Assembly (NCBI GenBank): GCA_023436885.1
Contig: JAEZHI010000034.1
Span: 310,001 to 374,000 of the forward strand
Length of the DNA stretch: 64,000 nt
Reading direction: 5' to 3'
Source: Pseudomonadota bacterium
GTDB taxonomy: Bacteria > Pseudomonadota > Alphaproteobacteria > Rhizobiales > Pleomorphomonadaceae
Positions 1 through 9,037 of this stretch are shown here, in pieces. The number at the start of each line of letters is the position of its first letter. The first letter of the stretch is position 1. Below the pieces are notes generated by a model, which saw only the letters and a program-made list of their open reading frames with translations, searched no databases and was not told the origin of the DNA. The position numbers were made by a program, and so were the translations under genes.

Positions 1-2
1 GT

Positions 3-482
3 ATCGGTGAGTTCATCGATCAAGACATGCTGACGATCCGCGTCACGCCACCTTTCTCCTGGGTTGTTGTTGGCTCACCTGCTTATTTCGCCGCTCACGG
101 CAAGCCGGAGACTCCCGATGAACTTGCAAAGCACACCTGCCTACGCTTCCGCCTGCCAGATACCGGCGACCTCTATCGCTGGGAATTCGAGCGGGAAGGC
201 GTCGCCGTCACCATAGATCCACCGGGGCAGCTAACGTCGGACGATTCGGCCCTGCTGCGCGCCATGGCCGTCACCGGCCTCGGGCTCACCTATTCCTCAT
301 CGCAGACTGCTCGCAATGAGCTGGCCGACGGCCACCTCGAAACCTGCCTCGATGCCTTTGTCCCGGCCCAGGACGCGCTCTACCTTTACTATCCCAAGTC
401 GAGCCGCCTGCAGCCCAAACTGCGCGTGTTCATCGACGCCTGCCTCCGGAGCATGCGGGAAAAATCGAGAGACCAGTCCTAA
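3..482 (+). CDS. LysR-family transcriptional regulator, C-terminal part
   Basis: The gene is cut by the left edge; the reading frame is open from base 3 and ends with TAA at 480-482. The roughly 159 visible residues match the effector-binding half of LysR regulators: a G-E-x-x-D-x-D-M segment followed by R-V, then a V-V-G-S-P-x-Y stretch, a C-L-R-F-R segment, and the late G-L-G-L-T turn before a Y-Y-P-x-x-x-x-x-Q-P-K-L-R-x-F end. The DNA-binding helix-turn-helix would lie outside the window. Its target cannot be told from here. Its stop overlaps the convergent LysE gene by four bases, so the two share no terminator. Confidence 0.85.
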   Translation: MGEFIDQDMLTIRVTPPFSWVVVGSPAYFAAHGKPETPDELAKHTCLRFRLPDTGDLYRWEFEREGVAVTIDPPGQLTSDDSALLRAMAVTGLGLTYSSSQTARNELADGHLETCLDAFVPAQDALYLYYPKSSRLQPKLRVFIDACLRSMREKSRDQS

Positions 483-1102
483 ATCCCCGGAACAAGGGAT
501 CCCAAGGCCAAAACACCGAAGGCAAGGATCAAGGCTCCCGAGAACCTCCCAACCCACAGTGCGAATCGATCGCTCAGCTTGTGGCGAACCAGTGACACGC
601 CACCGGTCAGAATGATCCACCAGGCAAGCGAGCCGGCAAAGACGCTGCCGACCAAAACCGTTGTCGAAGCCGCGTCCGCCGTGGAGGCCAATCCGAGACC
701 GGCGAAGAACAGTGCAAAGGAGAAGATCGTCGTCGGATTGGTGATGGTGAGCAAAAAGGTAGCGCCGATGGTGCCGAGAAGATCGCGTGCGCCAATCTCG
801 GCTGCCGGCCGTGGTGCCCTAGGCTTCATCCCTCGCCATCCCAACCAGATCATGGCGACGCCGCCAAAGAGCCGCATCGGCAGATCGATCTCTGCGAGAA
901 AAGCCGAAAACGCAGCAAAGCCGAGCGCGGCCAGTCCGCCGTAGAAGGCATCAGCAAATGCCGTTCCGAGACCGCCGGCAAGCCCGACCCAAAAACCTCG
1001 CTGCAGTGTGCGATTGATGCAGAGCGCACCGATCGGCCCCAGCGGGGCGGCAATCGCAAAGCCGAGGCCAAAGCCCTTGGCGGCCAGCAATAGAAGACTC
1101 AC
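479..1102 (-). CDS. LysE-family amino-acid exporter
   Basis: This 207-residue inner-membrane protein has the LysE/RhtB signature near its N-terminus (G-x-x-x-A-x-P-L-G-P-I-G) and about six hydrophobic segments, the usual size and layout for this family, which exports amino acids or related small molecules. It starts with GTG at 1102, and its start overlaps the stop of the upstream Lrp-type gene by four bases (GTGA), so the two are almost certainly translated from one message. Lrp/AsnC regulators next to LysE exporters usually sense the exported amino acid. The substrate is not determinable from sequence. Confidence 0.9.
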   Translation of the reverse strand: MSLLLLAAKGFGLGFAIAAPLGPIGALCINRTLQRGFWVGLAGGLGTAFADAFYGGLAALGFAAFSAFLAEIDLPMRLFGGVAMIWLGWRGMKPRAPRPAAEIGARDLLGTIGATFLLTITNPTTIFSFALFFAGLGLASTADAASTTVLVGSVFAGSLAWWIILTGGVSLVRHKLSDRFALWVGRFSGALILAFGVLALGSLVPGI

Positions 1103-1554
1103 GGCGCCGCCCTCCTCGGTCTGAACGGCGGTTCCACCACCGTTGAGAGCGCAATCATGGTCTCGCTACGGGCGATCAGCCGCCGCCGCTTGAAATCATC
1201 GAGGAACGACTCGATGCCGGAGAGCGATGCCACGCGGATCTTGATGAGATAGTTCCAGACACCCGTGACGTGCTGACATTCGATAATGGCCGGATGATCG
1301 GCAGCCACCGCGCGGAAAACCGTCTCATCCGCATCGGCAGCCAGGCCGACGAAGACAAAGGCACAGACACCGAAGCCAAGCGCCTCGGCATCGGCATCGA
1401 CGGTGAAGCGCCGGATCACTCCGTTCGCCACCAGGCGCCGGATGCGCTCGTTGACCGCCGAGGTCGACAGGCCGACCTCACCGCCGATATCGGCCAGAGA
1501 GCGGCGCGCATCGTCACCAAGGCACATCACGATTTGACGATCGGTCTCATCCAT
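1099..1554 (-). CDS. Lrp/AsnC-family transcriptional regulator
   Basis: The 151-residue product has an N-terminal helix-turn-helix (D-E-T-D-R-Q-I, then G-L-S-x-S-A-V-N-E-R-I-R-R-L) and a C-terminal RAM-type effector domain containing C-Q-H-V-T-G-V-W-N-Y-L-I-K. I chose the ATG at 1554 because homologues begin just before the D-x-x-D-R helix; an upstream in-frame start would add 28 residues without family support. Family members form dimers to octamers and bind amino acids. It probably controls the overlapping lysE-type exporter. One-component autoregulation from the AT-rich region upstream (1555-1782) is likely but unproven. Confidence 0.9.
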   Translation of the reverse strand: MDETDRQIVMCLGDDARRSLADIGGEVGLSTSAVNERIRRLVANGVIRRFTVDADAEALGFGVCAFVFVGLAADADETVFRAVAADHPAIIECQHVTGVWNYLIKIRVASLSGIESFLDDFKRRRLIARSETMIALSTVVEPPFRPRRAAP

Positions 1555-1782
1555 GCAAACAAACTTCCCGTACGACGAACCAGTGCCGATAATATTTATC
1601 GCGCAGTCTCGATTTTCAAGGAAATTTTGTCGACACACATCGTACGGACCGGATAATCACCGTCGTAGACAGCTTTCCGGAAAATCCCCTATAAATAGAA
1701 GGTGATCCGCCAGCCCATCAGAGACTGACGGCGTGGGACGGAGCGAAACGATTCCGGCTCCGTCGGGGCAAAGGAGAAAAGC

Positions 1783-2334
1783 ATGGCATATGATGTCGCG
1801 GTTATTGTCGGCAGCTTGCGCAAGGGATCCTTCTCGCGGGCGGTAGCCGACAACCTCGCAACGCTCGCCGCGGACAAGCTGAAGCTTCGCATCGTCGAGA
1901 TTGGCGATCTGCCGCTTTATAACCCAGACCTCGACGAAGCAACGCCGCCACCCGCCTGGGCCAGGTTCCGCAGTGAGATCGTTAGCGCCGACGCCGTGCT
2001 CTTCGTGACGCCCGAATACAATCGCTCGGTTCCAGGACTTCTGAAGAATGCCTTGGACGTCGGGTCCCGCCCTTACGGCAAGAGCGCCTGGAAGGGAAAG
2101 CCCACTGCCATCGTCAGCGTCTCACCGGGCGCCCTTGGAGCCTTCGGCGCCAACCATCACCTGCGGCAACCGCTGGTCTTCCTGGACATGCCCGTCATGC
2201 AGCAGCCCGAAGCCTATGTTTCCAAGGTCGGCGAGCTCCTAGATAAGGACGGCAAGCTGGTCAACGAGGATACAAAGTCCTTCCTGGGTGGCTTTGCAGC
2301 TGCCTTTGCCACCTGGATCGGCAAGCATAAGTAA
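1783..2334 (+). CDS. NADPH-dependent FMN reductase
   Basis: A 183-residue flavodoxin-like protein of the ChrR/YieF/ArsH type. The phosphate-binding loop G-S-L-R-K-G-S-F-S lies at about residues 10-18, and the conserved T-P-E-Y-N-R-S-V-P-G-L-L-K-N motif at about 75-90; both are diagnostic. Such enzymes bind FMN and reduce quinones, azo dyes or metals with NAD(P)H and are thought to limit oxidative stress. An A-A-A-G-G-A-G ribosome-binding site lies about seven bases before the ATG. The start of the next gene (map) is 31 bases downstream, so the pair may be co-transcribed. The physiological substrate is unknown. Confidence 0.9.
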   Translation: MAYDVAVIVGSLRKGSFSRAVADNLATLAADKLKLRIVEIGDLPLYNPDLDEATPPPAWARFRSEIVSADAVLFVTPEYNRSVPGLLKNALDVGSRPYGKSAWKGKPTAIVSVSPGALGAFGANHHLRQPLVFLDMPVMQQPEAYVSKVGELLDKDGKLVNEDTKSFLGGFAAAFATWIGKHK

Positions 2335-2365
2335 CCTCGCGCTGAGCGACGTCGGGAGAAACAAG

Positions 2366-3115
2366 ATGACCATTACCAGCGAAGAAGAGCTCGAAGGGCT
2401 CAAGGCGATTGGCCGCGCCGTGGCCGATGCCATCGCCGCGATGGCCACCGCCGTCCGCCCCGGCGTCACCACAGCCGAACTCGACGAAATTGCCGGCCGC
2501 GTTCTCGACGAGGCTGGCGCCATCCCGGCCCCAAGGGCCACTTATGGCTTCCCCGGCGTTGCCTGCATCTCGGTGAGTGAAGAGATCGCCCATGGCATCC
2601 CCGGTGACAGGATCTTGAAGGCGGGCGACCTCATCAATCTCGACGTATCCGCGTCGAAGGACGGCTTCTTTGCCGACAGCGGAGCCTCCTTCGCCGTCTC
2701 GCCAGTTCCTGCCAAGCTCGACCGCCTCTGTCGGGACGGCCGTCGGGCCATGTGGGCAGGTATCGGAGCCGTGGCGCCTGGGAAACCGCTGGCTGGCATC
2801 GGTCGTGCGGTTGGCGCCTTTGCGCGCAAGAACGGCTACACGCTGGTACGCAACCTCGCCAGCCATGGCGTCGGACGCTCGCTGCATGAAGAGCCCTCGG
2901 AAATCTCCACGTGGCCGGACCCACGCGAGCGGCGCACAATTACCGAAGGTCTCGTCTTCACTGTGGAGCCCTTCCTGTCGCTGGGTGCCGAGTGGGCCGA
3001 GGACGGCGACGACGACTGGACGCTCTATTCCGAGCCGCGCGCGCCGACCGTCCAATTCGAGCACACCATCGTCGCCACCCGCAACGGACCGCTGGTCGTC
3101 ACCCTCCCCTCCTGA
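2366..3115 (+). CDS. map: Type I methionine aminopeptidase
   Basis: The 249-residue protein removes the initiator methionine from nascent proteins. All metal ligands of the family are visible: D in N-L-D-V, D in the following A-D-S-G, H in S-H-G-V-G, E in T-V-E-P-F and E in Q-F-E-H. The substrate-site H-G-I-P is also present. I chose the ATG at 2366 because a GGGAGA ribosome-binding site lies just upstream and family members begin there. An acidic insertion (A-E-D-G-D-D-D-D-W) precedes the last ligand. This may be one of several map copies, since an essential copy often sits near ribosomal genes elsewhere. Confidence 0.93.
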   Translation: MTITSEEELEGLKAIGRAVADAIAAMATAVRPGVTTAELDEIAGRVLDEAGAIPAPRATYGFPGVACISVSEEIAHGIPGDRILKAGDLINLDVSASKDGFFADSGASFAVSPVPAKLDRLCRDGRRAMWAGIGAVAPGKPLAGIGRAVGAFARKNGYTLVRNLASHGVGRSLHEEPSEISTWPDPRERRTITEGLVFTVEPFLSLGAEWAEDGDDDWTLYSEPRAPTVQFEHTIVATRNGPLVVTLPS

Positions 3116-3271
3116 GACCTTCCGTTTACGTTAGCGTACGCCCAAAAGCGAAGCGGTTGCACTGGCCTCGGCGGCAACGCCATGCTACAGGCGAAGCATC
3201 CGTGCGTTTGCGTATCGGCAGGCGCACGAACCGGCCCAAGGCTCGGCCACACGTTCGGAAGGTCACCCAAT

Positions 3272-4489
3272 ATGGCGAAGATCAAGGTTGCGAACCCGGT
3301 CGTCGATCTCGACGGCGACGAGATGACCCGCATCATCTGGCAGTTGATCAAAGACAAGCTGATCCTGCCCTATCTCGATATCGACATCGAATATTACGAC
3401 CTCTCCGTTGAAAACCGCGATGCCACGGCCGACCAGGTGACGGTCGACGCCGCCAACGCCATCAAGAAGCACGGCGTCGGCATCAAGTGCGCCACCATCA
3501 CGCCGGACGAAGCGCGCGTGAAGGAATTCAACCTCAAGGAAATGTGGAAGTCGCCCAACGGCACCATCCGCAACATCCTCGGCGGCGTCATCTTCCGTGA
3601 GCCGATCATCTGCAAGAACGTGCCACGCCTCGTTCCCGGCTGGACGCAGCCGATCGTCGTTGGCCGCCACGCTTTCGGCGACCAGTACAAGGCCACCGAC
3701 TTCAAGTTCCCCGGCAAGGGCACGCTGACCATCAAGTTCGTCGGCGAAGACGGCGCGGTGATCGAGAAGGAAGTCTACAAGGCACCGGGCGCCGGCGTCG
3801 CGCTCGCCATGTACAACCTCGACGAATCGATCCGCGAATTCGCCCGCGCCTCGATGAACTACGGCATCATGCGCAAGTGGCCGGTCTATCTGTCGACCAA
3901 GAACACCATTCTCAAGGCCTACGACGGCCGCTTCAAGGACATCTTCCAGGAAGTCTATGAGACCGAGTTCAAGACCGAGTTCGAAAAGCTTGGCATCACC
4001 TATGAGCACCGCCTGATCGACGACATGGTCGCCTCGGCGCTCAAGTGGTCCGGCGGCTACATATGGGCCTGCAAGAACTACGACGGCGACGTGCAGTCCG
4101 ACACCGTGGCCCAGGGCTTCGGCTCGCTCGGCCTGATGACCTCCGTGCTGCTGACGCCGGACGGCAAGACGGTGGAAGCCGAAGCCGCCCATGGCACGGT
4201 GACCCGTCACTACCGCGAGCATCAGAAGGGCAAGGAGACCTCGACCAACTCCATCGCCTCGATCTTCGCCTGGACGCGTGGCCTCGCCCACCGCGCCAAG
4301 CTCGACAACAATACCGAGCTCGCCAAGTTCTCCGCCACGCTGGAGAAGGTCTGCGTAGACACCGTCGAGAGCGGCTTCATGACCAAGGACCTCGCCCTCC
4401 TGATCGGACCGGACCAGAAGTGGCTTTCAACCACCGGCTTCCTTGAGAAGGTCGCGTCAAACCTCGAAGCCGAAATGGCCAAGTGGTAA
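3272..4489 (+). CDS. icd: NADP-dependent isocitrate dehydrogenase
   Basis: The 405-residue product oxidatively decarboxylates isocitrate to 2-oxoglutarate in the TCA cycle. It is the homodimeric eukaryote-like subfamily typical of alphaproteobacteria, shown by its start M-A-K-I-K-V-A-N-P-V-V, the D-G-D-E-M-T-R segment, the S-P-N-G-T-I-R-N-I-L substrate loop and the A-A-H-G-T-V-T-R-H-Y nucleotide-binding region. The ATG at 3272 is preceded by GGAAGG. A strong terminator follows the stop, so the gene is probably monocistronic or ends a transcript. Linkage of icd, alaS and recA is, to my knowledge, common in Hyphomicrobiales. Confidence 0.97.
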   Translation: MAKIKVANPVVDLDGDEMTRIIWQLIKDKLILPYLDIDIEYYDLSVENRDATADQVTVDAANAIKKHGVGIKCATITPDEARVKEFNLKEMWKSPNGTIRNILGGVIFREPIICKNVPRLVPGWTQPIVVGRHAFGDQYKATDFKFPGKGTLTIKFVGEDGAVIEKEVYKAPGAGVALAMYNLDESIREFARASMNYGIMRKWPVYLSTKNTILKAYDGRFKDIFQEVYETEFKTEFEKLGITYEHRLIDDMVASALKWSGGYIWACKNYDGDVQSDTVAQGFGSLGLMTSVLLTPDGKTVEAEAAHGTVTRHYREHQKGKETSTNSIASIFAWTRGLAHRAKLDNNTELAKFSATLEKVCVDTVESGFMTKDLALLIGPDQKWLSTTGFLEKVASNLEAEMAKW

Positions 4490-4515
4490 GCTGACCTCTA
4501 AAGGTTCGGATACTG

Positions 4516-4546
4516 GCGGCGGATCGGAAACGGTCCGCCGCTTTTT
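4516..4546 (+). terminator. Rho-independent terminator after icd
   Basis: A perfect 8-bp stem (GCGGCGGA / TCCGCCGC) with a 10-base loop is followed directly by five T, 27 bases after the icd stop. Confidence 0.9.
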
Positions 4547-4922
4547 GTTATGCCATTCCATAAGTTTGGCGGATACGAGAACCTAGCCAACCCGTCACCC
4601 GGAGCAAACCACGCGCGCATTCAACCATTCCTGCATCCGCACACTTGACAGGAAGCGCGCAGCAATTCGCGGGAGGGATGATTATTTCAGTTGCATGGCA
4701 CCAATAAGAAAAACCGCAAGGAGATTAAAACAACAGAGCGCTCCTTTCGTATATTTATCGGTTAATAATCCCCCACCATCTTATGCGCATATTTTACATC
4801 GGAACCCTAATTAGTACGATTTTTGGAGTATTGTGACCAAGGCCAAAGGTATTTTCAGAATTATTCTGTGATTAACGAATTTTTTTCATAACAAAAGCCG
4901 CACCAACAATCCGGGGGCGGAT
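4547..4922. other. Intergenic region before the chemoreceptor gene
   Basis: About 375 bases without a credible gene. The right half is markedly AT-rich compared with its neighbours and presumably holds the promoter of the chemoreceptor gene. I could not match a sigma-54 (GG-N10-GC) or full CtrA site here; single TTAA half-sites occur near 4761 and 4872. Confidence 0.5.
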
Positions 4923-6617
4923 ATGTCGCTTTCCAACCTGTCCCTTCTGACGAAGGTAACTGGCCTTGTCGCTCTCATGTCGATCGTCGCTATCGGCGGA
5001 GCGGGCTACTCAAGCTGGCAGATGAATGAAATTGGCGGAGCCTACTCCACCACGCTGCGCGGCGACGCGCAGGCCCCTATTTTTCTGGCACGCGCCAACC
5101 GGCGCGTTTCCGACGTCGTCGCCTCTATTTACATGAACGCTGCCGCGACAACAGACGCCCTCAATGCCGCCGCAACGACCAGACGCGAGGAAGCCATGAA
5201 GGGATTCAAAGGCTTCATCGAACAGGCGCAAACGGCCTCCCCCTTTGCCAGGGACCAACTAATTGCCTACCAAGCCAAAGTGAATTCGGTCATGAGTGGG
5301 GTCTGCGCCGACACGGTCAAGGCAGCCAACTCGACAGACCCTGCCCAAAACGCAGTGGCTATGAACATGATGACGACGCAATGTGGCCCTGCGCTTGAAG
5401 AGGCTCAGAAAACTGCGGTCGGGATCAATGACCAGCTTATCAAGAATCTTAATCTGACCATCGACACAAACGAAGCAAAGACATCCGCAGCAATCTACAC
5501 GACACTGTCCATCATTCTGATCATCTCCCTGGCTGTCGCGACCCTATCCTTCCTGGCCATCAAGTGGTCGGTCACCAACCCGCTTGCCAAGCTCTTGCAG
5601 CAAATGGTCGACCTGCGCAAGGGGCGCTACAGGATCACCATTGACGGCGTCACACGCACAGATGAAATCGGCAAGATCGCCAACGGACTGGAAGACTTCC
5701 GGGTTAGCCTAGACAACGCAGAGCAGGCCCGCGAGGAGGCAGCCCAAGCCAAGCAGGCCGAAGAGGCTCTTCTTAGACGCCGCGCCGCCCTGACCGACGA
5801 ATTCGTCTCCGGCATGACGCATCTCTCGGAGTCCTTCGCATCTTCGTCAAACGAGGTGGCGGATTCGGCGAAGAACCTGTCGGCAACGGCAGAAGAGACG
5901 GCGCGCCAGGCTCAATCGGTGGCTGGCGCTGCCGAGGAAGCTTCCTCCAATGTCCAGACTGTTGCAGCCGGTGCGGAAGAGCTGGCCGCATCGATCCAGG
6001 AAATCGCCAAGCAGGTCGCGCACTCGTCATCGATCGCCCGCGAGGCGGCAAGCGAGGCGGCATCGAGCGCCAAGAACGTGCAGTCTCTTTCCCAATCGGC
6101 ACAGCAGATCGGCGAGGTCGTCGACCTCATCAACAACATCGCCGCCCAGACCAACCTGCTGGCCCTCAACGCGACCATTGAGGCCGCCCGAGCGGGCGAT
6201 GCCGGCAAGGGCTTTGCGGTCGTCGCGGCAGAGGTCAAGCAGCTCGCCGATCAGACAGCCAAGGCAACCGACGAAATTGGCAGAAAGATCGGCGAGATCC
6301 AGTCAGCCACCAGCGTGGCCGTCGAGTCGATCTCCCGCATCGTACGCACCATTGACACAATCCAGCACTCGTCAGAGGCAATCGCCGGTGCGGTCGAAGA
6401 GCAAGGCGCCGCGACGGCAGAAATCGCCAGCAACACCCAGCGCGCTGCGACGGGCACAACGGATGTTACCCAGAACATCTCGGGCGTCGGTACCGCAGCA
6501 GAAATGACCGGATCAGCCGCAACGCAACTGATGACGCTATCCGATAACCTCAATGCCCAGTCGGACGCGCTGAGAAGCAAGGTCAACAGCTTCGTCAAAA
6601 GCTTGAGCGCAGCGTAG
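4923..6617 (+). CDS. Methyl-accepting chemotaxis protein
   Basis: A 564-residue transmembrane chemoreceptor. A membrane segment at about 8-30 is followed by a periplasmic helical domain to about 188 (four-helix-bundle type by its all-helical composition), a second membrane segment at about 190-213, a HAMP linker, and a cytoplasmic signalling domain. The hairpin tip that binds CheA and CheW is clear (N-L-L-A-L-N-A-T-I-E-A-A-R-A-G). The C-terminus ends in F-V-K-S-L-S-A-A and lacks a CheR-tethering pentapeptide. Two cysteines lie in the periplasmic domain and might form a disulfide. The ligand is unknown. A G-G-G-G-G-C-G-G stretch just before the ATG is the likely ribosome-binding site. Confidence 0.95.
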   Translation: MSLSNLSLLTKVTGLVALMSIVAIGGAGYSSWQMNEIGGAYSTTLRGDAQAPIFLARANRRVSDVVASIYMNAAATTDALNAAATTRREEAMKGFKGFIEQAQTASPFARDQLIAYQAKVNSVMSGVCADTVKAANSTDPAQNAVAMNMMTTQCGPALEEAQKTAVGINDQLIKNLNLTIDTNEAKTSAAIYTTLSIILIISLAVATLSFLAIKWSVTNPLAKLLQQMVDLRKGRYRITIDGVTRTDEIGKIANGLEDFRVSLDNAEQAREEAAQAKQAEEALLRRRAALTDEFVSGMTHLSESFASSSNEVADSAKNLSATAEETARQAQSVAGAAEEASSNVQTVAAGAEELAASIQEIAKQVAHSSSIAREAASEAASSAKNVQSLSQSAQQIGEVVDLINNIAAQTNLLALNATIEAARAGDAGKGFAVVAAEVKQLADQTAKATDEIGRKIGEIQSATSVAVESISRIVRTIDTIQHSSEAIAGAVEEQGAATAEIASNTQRAATGTTDVTQNISGVGTAAEMTGSAATQLMTLSDNLNAQSDALRSKVNSFVKSLSAA

Positions 6618-6643
6618 TCGCCTTTGCTGAACCGCACCATTCA

Positions 6644-6682
6644 TGCCCCATCAGTCCTTGTGATTGGTGGGGCACTCTTTTA
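6644..6682 (+). terminator. Terminator after the chemoreceptor gene
   Basis: A hairpin of TGCCCCATCA against TTGGTGGGGCA (one G-T wobble in the stem), followed by a T-rich stretch, 26 bases after the stop codon. Confidence 0.75.
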
Positions 6683-6892
6683 CCGGTGACAGACAACAAG
6701 TTGGGAGGTCAGTGCAGTATAAACGGCTCCTTTTCACATCCGTGTGACAATATCTCAGTGCGCAAAATGCTCGCTCACGCAGCGGAACTTGAGATTTCCC
6801 CACGGAATGAAAGTTATGGTCACGAAGAGCAGAGTGGTCGACACCAAAGCCAAATAGGAAAATCTTCATCATTTTAATATCTTATCGTGCGG

Positions 6893-6912
6893 CACGTGAA
6901 TGCTCGCACGTG
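6893..6912. promoter_or_regulatory. Paired CACGTG palindromes upstream of the cyclase gene
   Basis: Two copies of GCACGTG (CACGTG palindromes at 6893-6898 and 6907-6912) are 14 bases apart, about 80 bases before the chosen start of the diguanylate cyclase. The spacing is near 1.3 helical turns. No regulator can be assigned. The rest of 6683-6990 shows no credible gene. Confidence 0.3.
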
Positions 6913-6990
6913 CAACGTCGGCTTGGCCCGGTCCAGCGGCATTCAGCAGGCATTATCGCCTTTCAATCCATACTGGTGTCGCCGCGCGAT

Positions 6991-8568
6991 ATGATCGACA
7001 TTCCAACTGTCTTCACACTTATATCTGTGCTGAGCTTGACCCTGGGCGTAGCCATCCGCATTGCCCAGACGACCGAACGCAAGTGGGGACTTGAGGAATT
7101 TTCCTATGGCATGATCTGCCATGGCATTGCTTACGGCTTGTACACGCTCTCTCCAAGGCTCGGCCACTGGACGGTTTGGTTTGCCGAAGTCTCGATCGCG
7201 GTCTTTTTCTCTTTCGCGATACAGTCGTTCGAAGTCTTCTACGGAAAAAACAAACACTGGGTTCTGCACGGGATTCTGATCGGTTCTATTGCGCTTTCTA
7301 CGTTCGTTCTCATCGACAACCGCCCGATCAGGATCATGTGCAACAGCATGGTCTTTATCGCCGCCGAAGCGTTCATGCTGCACCGCGTGTGGCGTAGGCG
7401 AAAGACGACGCCCGGTCGGGGCCAGCATCTGATCGCGGCAGCAATTCTCCTCAGCTTGACCACCCTATTCTATCGAGAGGTTATGGCCTTCCTGACGCTC
7501 CATGCGTCCGGTGAGATCACCGTCAGCGACCTGTCCCAGGCCGTCCTCTACATCGCCACCGTTATGAGCCTGACATTGATCACGGTCGGCGTGCTCCTCA
7601 TGAACAAGGAACGCACGGATCATCTCAACCAGCTGATGATTCTCAGGGATAAGCTAACCGGTGTTTGGAACAGGCAAAAGCTGGAGGAAGTCGGCGAAGG
7701 CGAGGTCCAACGCCTTGTGCGCCATGGCACATTGACCTCAATGCTGATGCTCGACCTCGACGACTTCAAGAAGATTAACGATACCCTTGGGCACGCAGCG
7801 GGAGACACCGTCCTTCAAGCCGTAACATCGTCCTGGCTGTCCATCTTGAAGCCCACCGACATTCTCGGCCGCTGGGGCGGCGAGGAGTTCATCATTATCC
7901 TGCCCGGAACGGGCGAGAACGATGCCCTGCTCATCGCCGAGACTCTTCGAGCCGTTACGAACACGACGAGTATTGCTGGCATCAGGGGAATAACCGTCAG
8001 CATCGGTGTGTCACCCTGCCTCAGCCATGACAGCTGGAAAAGTTGGTTCGACCGTGCCGACGCTGCCCTGTATCGCGCCAAGGCAGCCGGCAAGAACCAG
8101 GTCTGCCACGACATTCCAATCGAATGGCAGGATGGAACATCGCTCATTCATTGGTCGCCCTTGTTCGAGTCCGGCCATGAGGAACTCGATAAAGACCACC
8201 GGCAGCTCGTCGAACGAGCAAACCAGCTGCTGCGCACTGTCAGAGCGAACGGCGACAAGGCAACAGTTACTCAGTATCTCAACGAAATCGGGCTGGACAT
8301 GCGTCGCCATTTCGCTCGTGAAGAGTTGGTGATCGCGGACCTAAGCCCGAGTAGCCTTCAAAGGCACCGAGCCGAGCATGCCGCCATGCTTGAGCGGCTC
8401 GCCTTCCTCACGGACCGCTTCCTGCACGATGCTCTTCCGCTAGAAGCGCTTGTACAATTCGTTGCCTTTGAGATGTGCGCCCATCACATCGCGGGAAGTG
8501 ACAGACGCATACTGTCGCGAATTCCGCGTTCAGAAAGAGACCGCGCGATTGATAGCGCTAGTCTGTGA
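6991..8568 (+). CDS. Membrane diguanylate cyclase with C-terminal hemerythrin domain
   Basis: A 525-residue fusion. Residues about 1-210 contain several hydrophobic helices and act as a membrane anchor or sensor. A GGDEF domain follows with an intact G-G-E-E-F active site at 296-300, so it should make cyclic di-GMP from two GTP. The inhibitory site is K-P-T-D instead of R-x-x-D, so product inhibition may be weak. From about residue 385 there is a bacteriohemerythrin domain with the iron-ligand pattern: H396, H405, H-x-x-x-E, H-x-x-x-H and H-x-x-x-x-D. I chose the ATG at 6991; a GTG at 6910 would add 27 residues. The expected role is oxygen or redox control of cyclic di-GMP, hence of motility. 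Confidence 0.9.
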   Translation: MIDIPTVFTLISVLSLTLGVAIRIAQTTERKWGLEEFSYGMICHGIAYGLYTLSPRLGHWTVWFAEVSIAVFFSFAIQSFEVFYGKNKHWVLHGILIGSIALSTFVLIDNRPIRIMCNSMVFIAAEAFMLHRVWRRRKTTPGRGQHLIAAAILLSLTTLFYREVMAFLTLHASGEITVSDLSQAVLYIATVMSLTLITVGVLLMNKERTDHLNQLMILRDKLTGVWNRQKLEEVGEGEVQRLVRHGTLTSMLMLDLDDFKKINDTLGHAAGDTVLQAVTSSWLSILKPTDILGRWGGEEFIIILPGTGENDALLIAETLRAVTNTTSIAGIRGITVSIGVSPCLSHDSWKSWFDRADAALYRAKAAGKNQVCHDIPIEWQDGTSLIHWSPLFESGHEELDKDHRQLVERANQLLRTVRANGDKATVTQYLNEIGLDMRRHFAREELVIADLSPSSLQRHRAEHAAMLERLAFLTDRFLHDALPLEALVQFVAFEMCAHHIAGSDRRILSRIPRSERDRAIDSASL

Positions 8569-8926
8569 CGGCAAACACACGAATGCGGTGGCCGTCCGGA
8601 TCCACCACCATAAGGCTGCGACCAAAATCCATGTCCGTGGGCGCCTGAAGTACCGACATGCCACGTCTGAGCCAGTCGTCGTGGAAAGCATCAACATCGG
8701 CCGGCGTTTTTAGGGCGACACCCAGCTCCAACGCACCCGGAGCTCCGCCTGTGGCAGGCTCAACACTATCCTTTGACCAAAGCCCCACCTTGATGCCGCC
8801 ATCGAGAACGAACAGCGCAAAAGTCGGCGAAACCTCGACCGGAGGCCGGTCGAACAGCGAAGTGTAAAACTCCGCGCTCGTCTTCGGGCTGGCGACATGC
8901 AGCAAGTAATACGTGGGCGTAATCAT
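8558..8926 (-). CDS. VOC-superfamily (glyoxalase-like) protein
   Basis: A 122-residue protein with the paired beta-alpha-beta-beta-beta modules of the vicinal oxygen chelate fold: an opening Y-Y-L-L-H-V-x-S-P strand with A-E-F-Y, and a closing segment D-P-D-G-H-R-I-R-V-F. Members include glyoxalases, extradiol dioxygenases and antibiotic-binding proteins; this one is too short and too general to assign a substrate. An AGGGAG site precedes the ATG. Its 3' end overlaps that of the convergent cyclase gene by 11 bases, so no terminator separates them. Confidence 0.85.
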   Translation of the reverse strand: MITPTYYLLHVASPKTSAEFYTSLFDRPPVEVSPTFALFVLDGGIKVGLWSKDSVEPATGGAPGALELGVALKTPADVDAFHDDWLRRGMSVLQAPTDMDFGRSLMVVDPDGHRIRVFAVTD

Positions 8927-9037
8927 CTTCAGCTCCCTGTAAGTTGCAGGAAGAAGATTACGTCAACCTACTGCCAAATTATGTCAGCATGGTGTAAATC
9001 AACGACACCGCCGTGAGTTGGTGGTCGAAGTTACAGT

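Noticed and set aside
3263..4291. 342-codon open frame on the minus strand
   Set aside because: Antisense to icd, dominated by Val, Asp, Ala and Gly, with no family match.
6686..6877. Possible 63-codon small gene after the chemoreceptor
   Set aside because: GTG start without a ribosome-binding site, directly after a terminator, low-complexity product.
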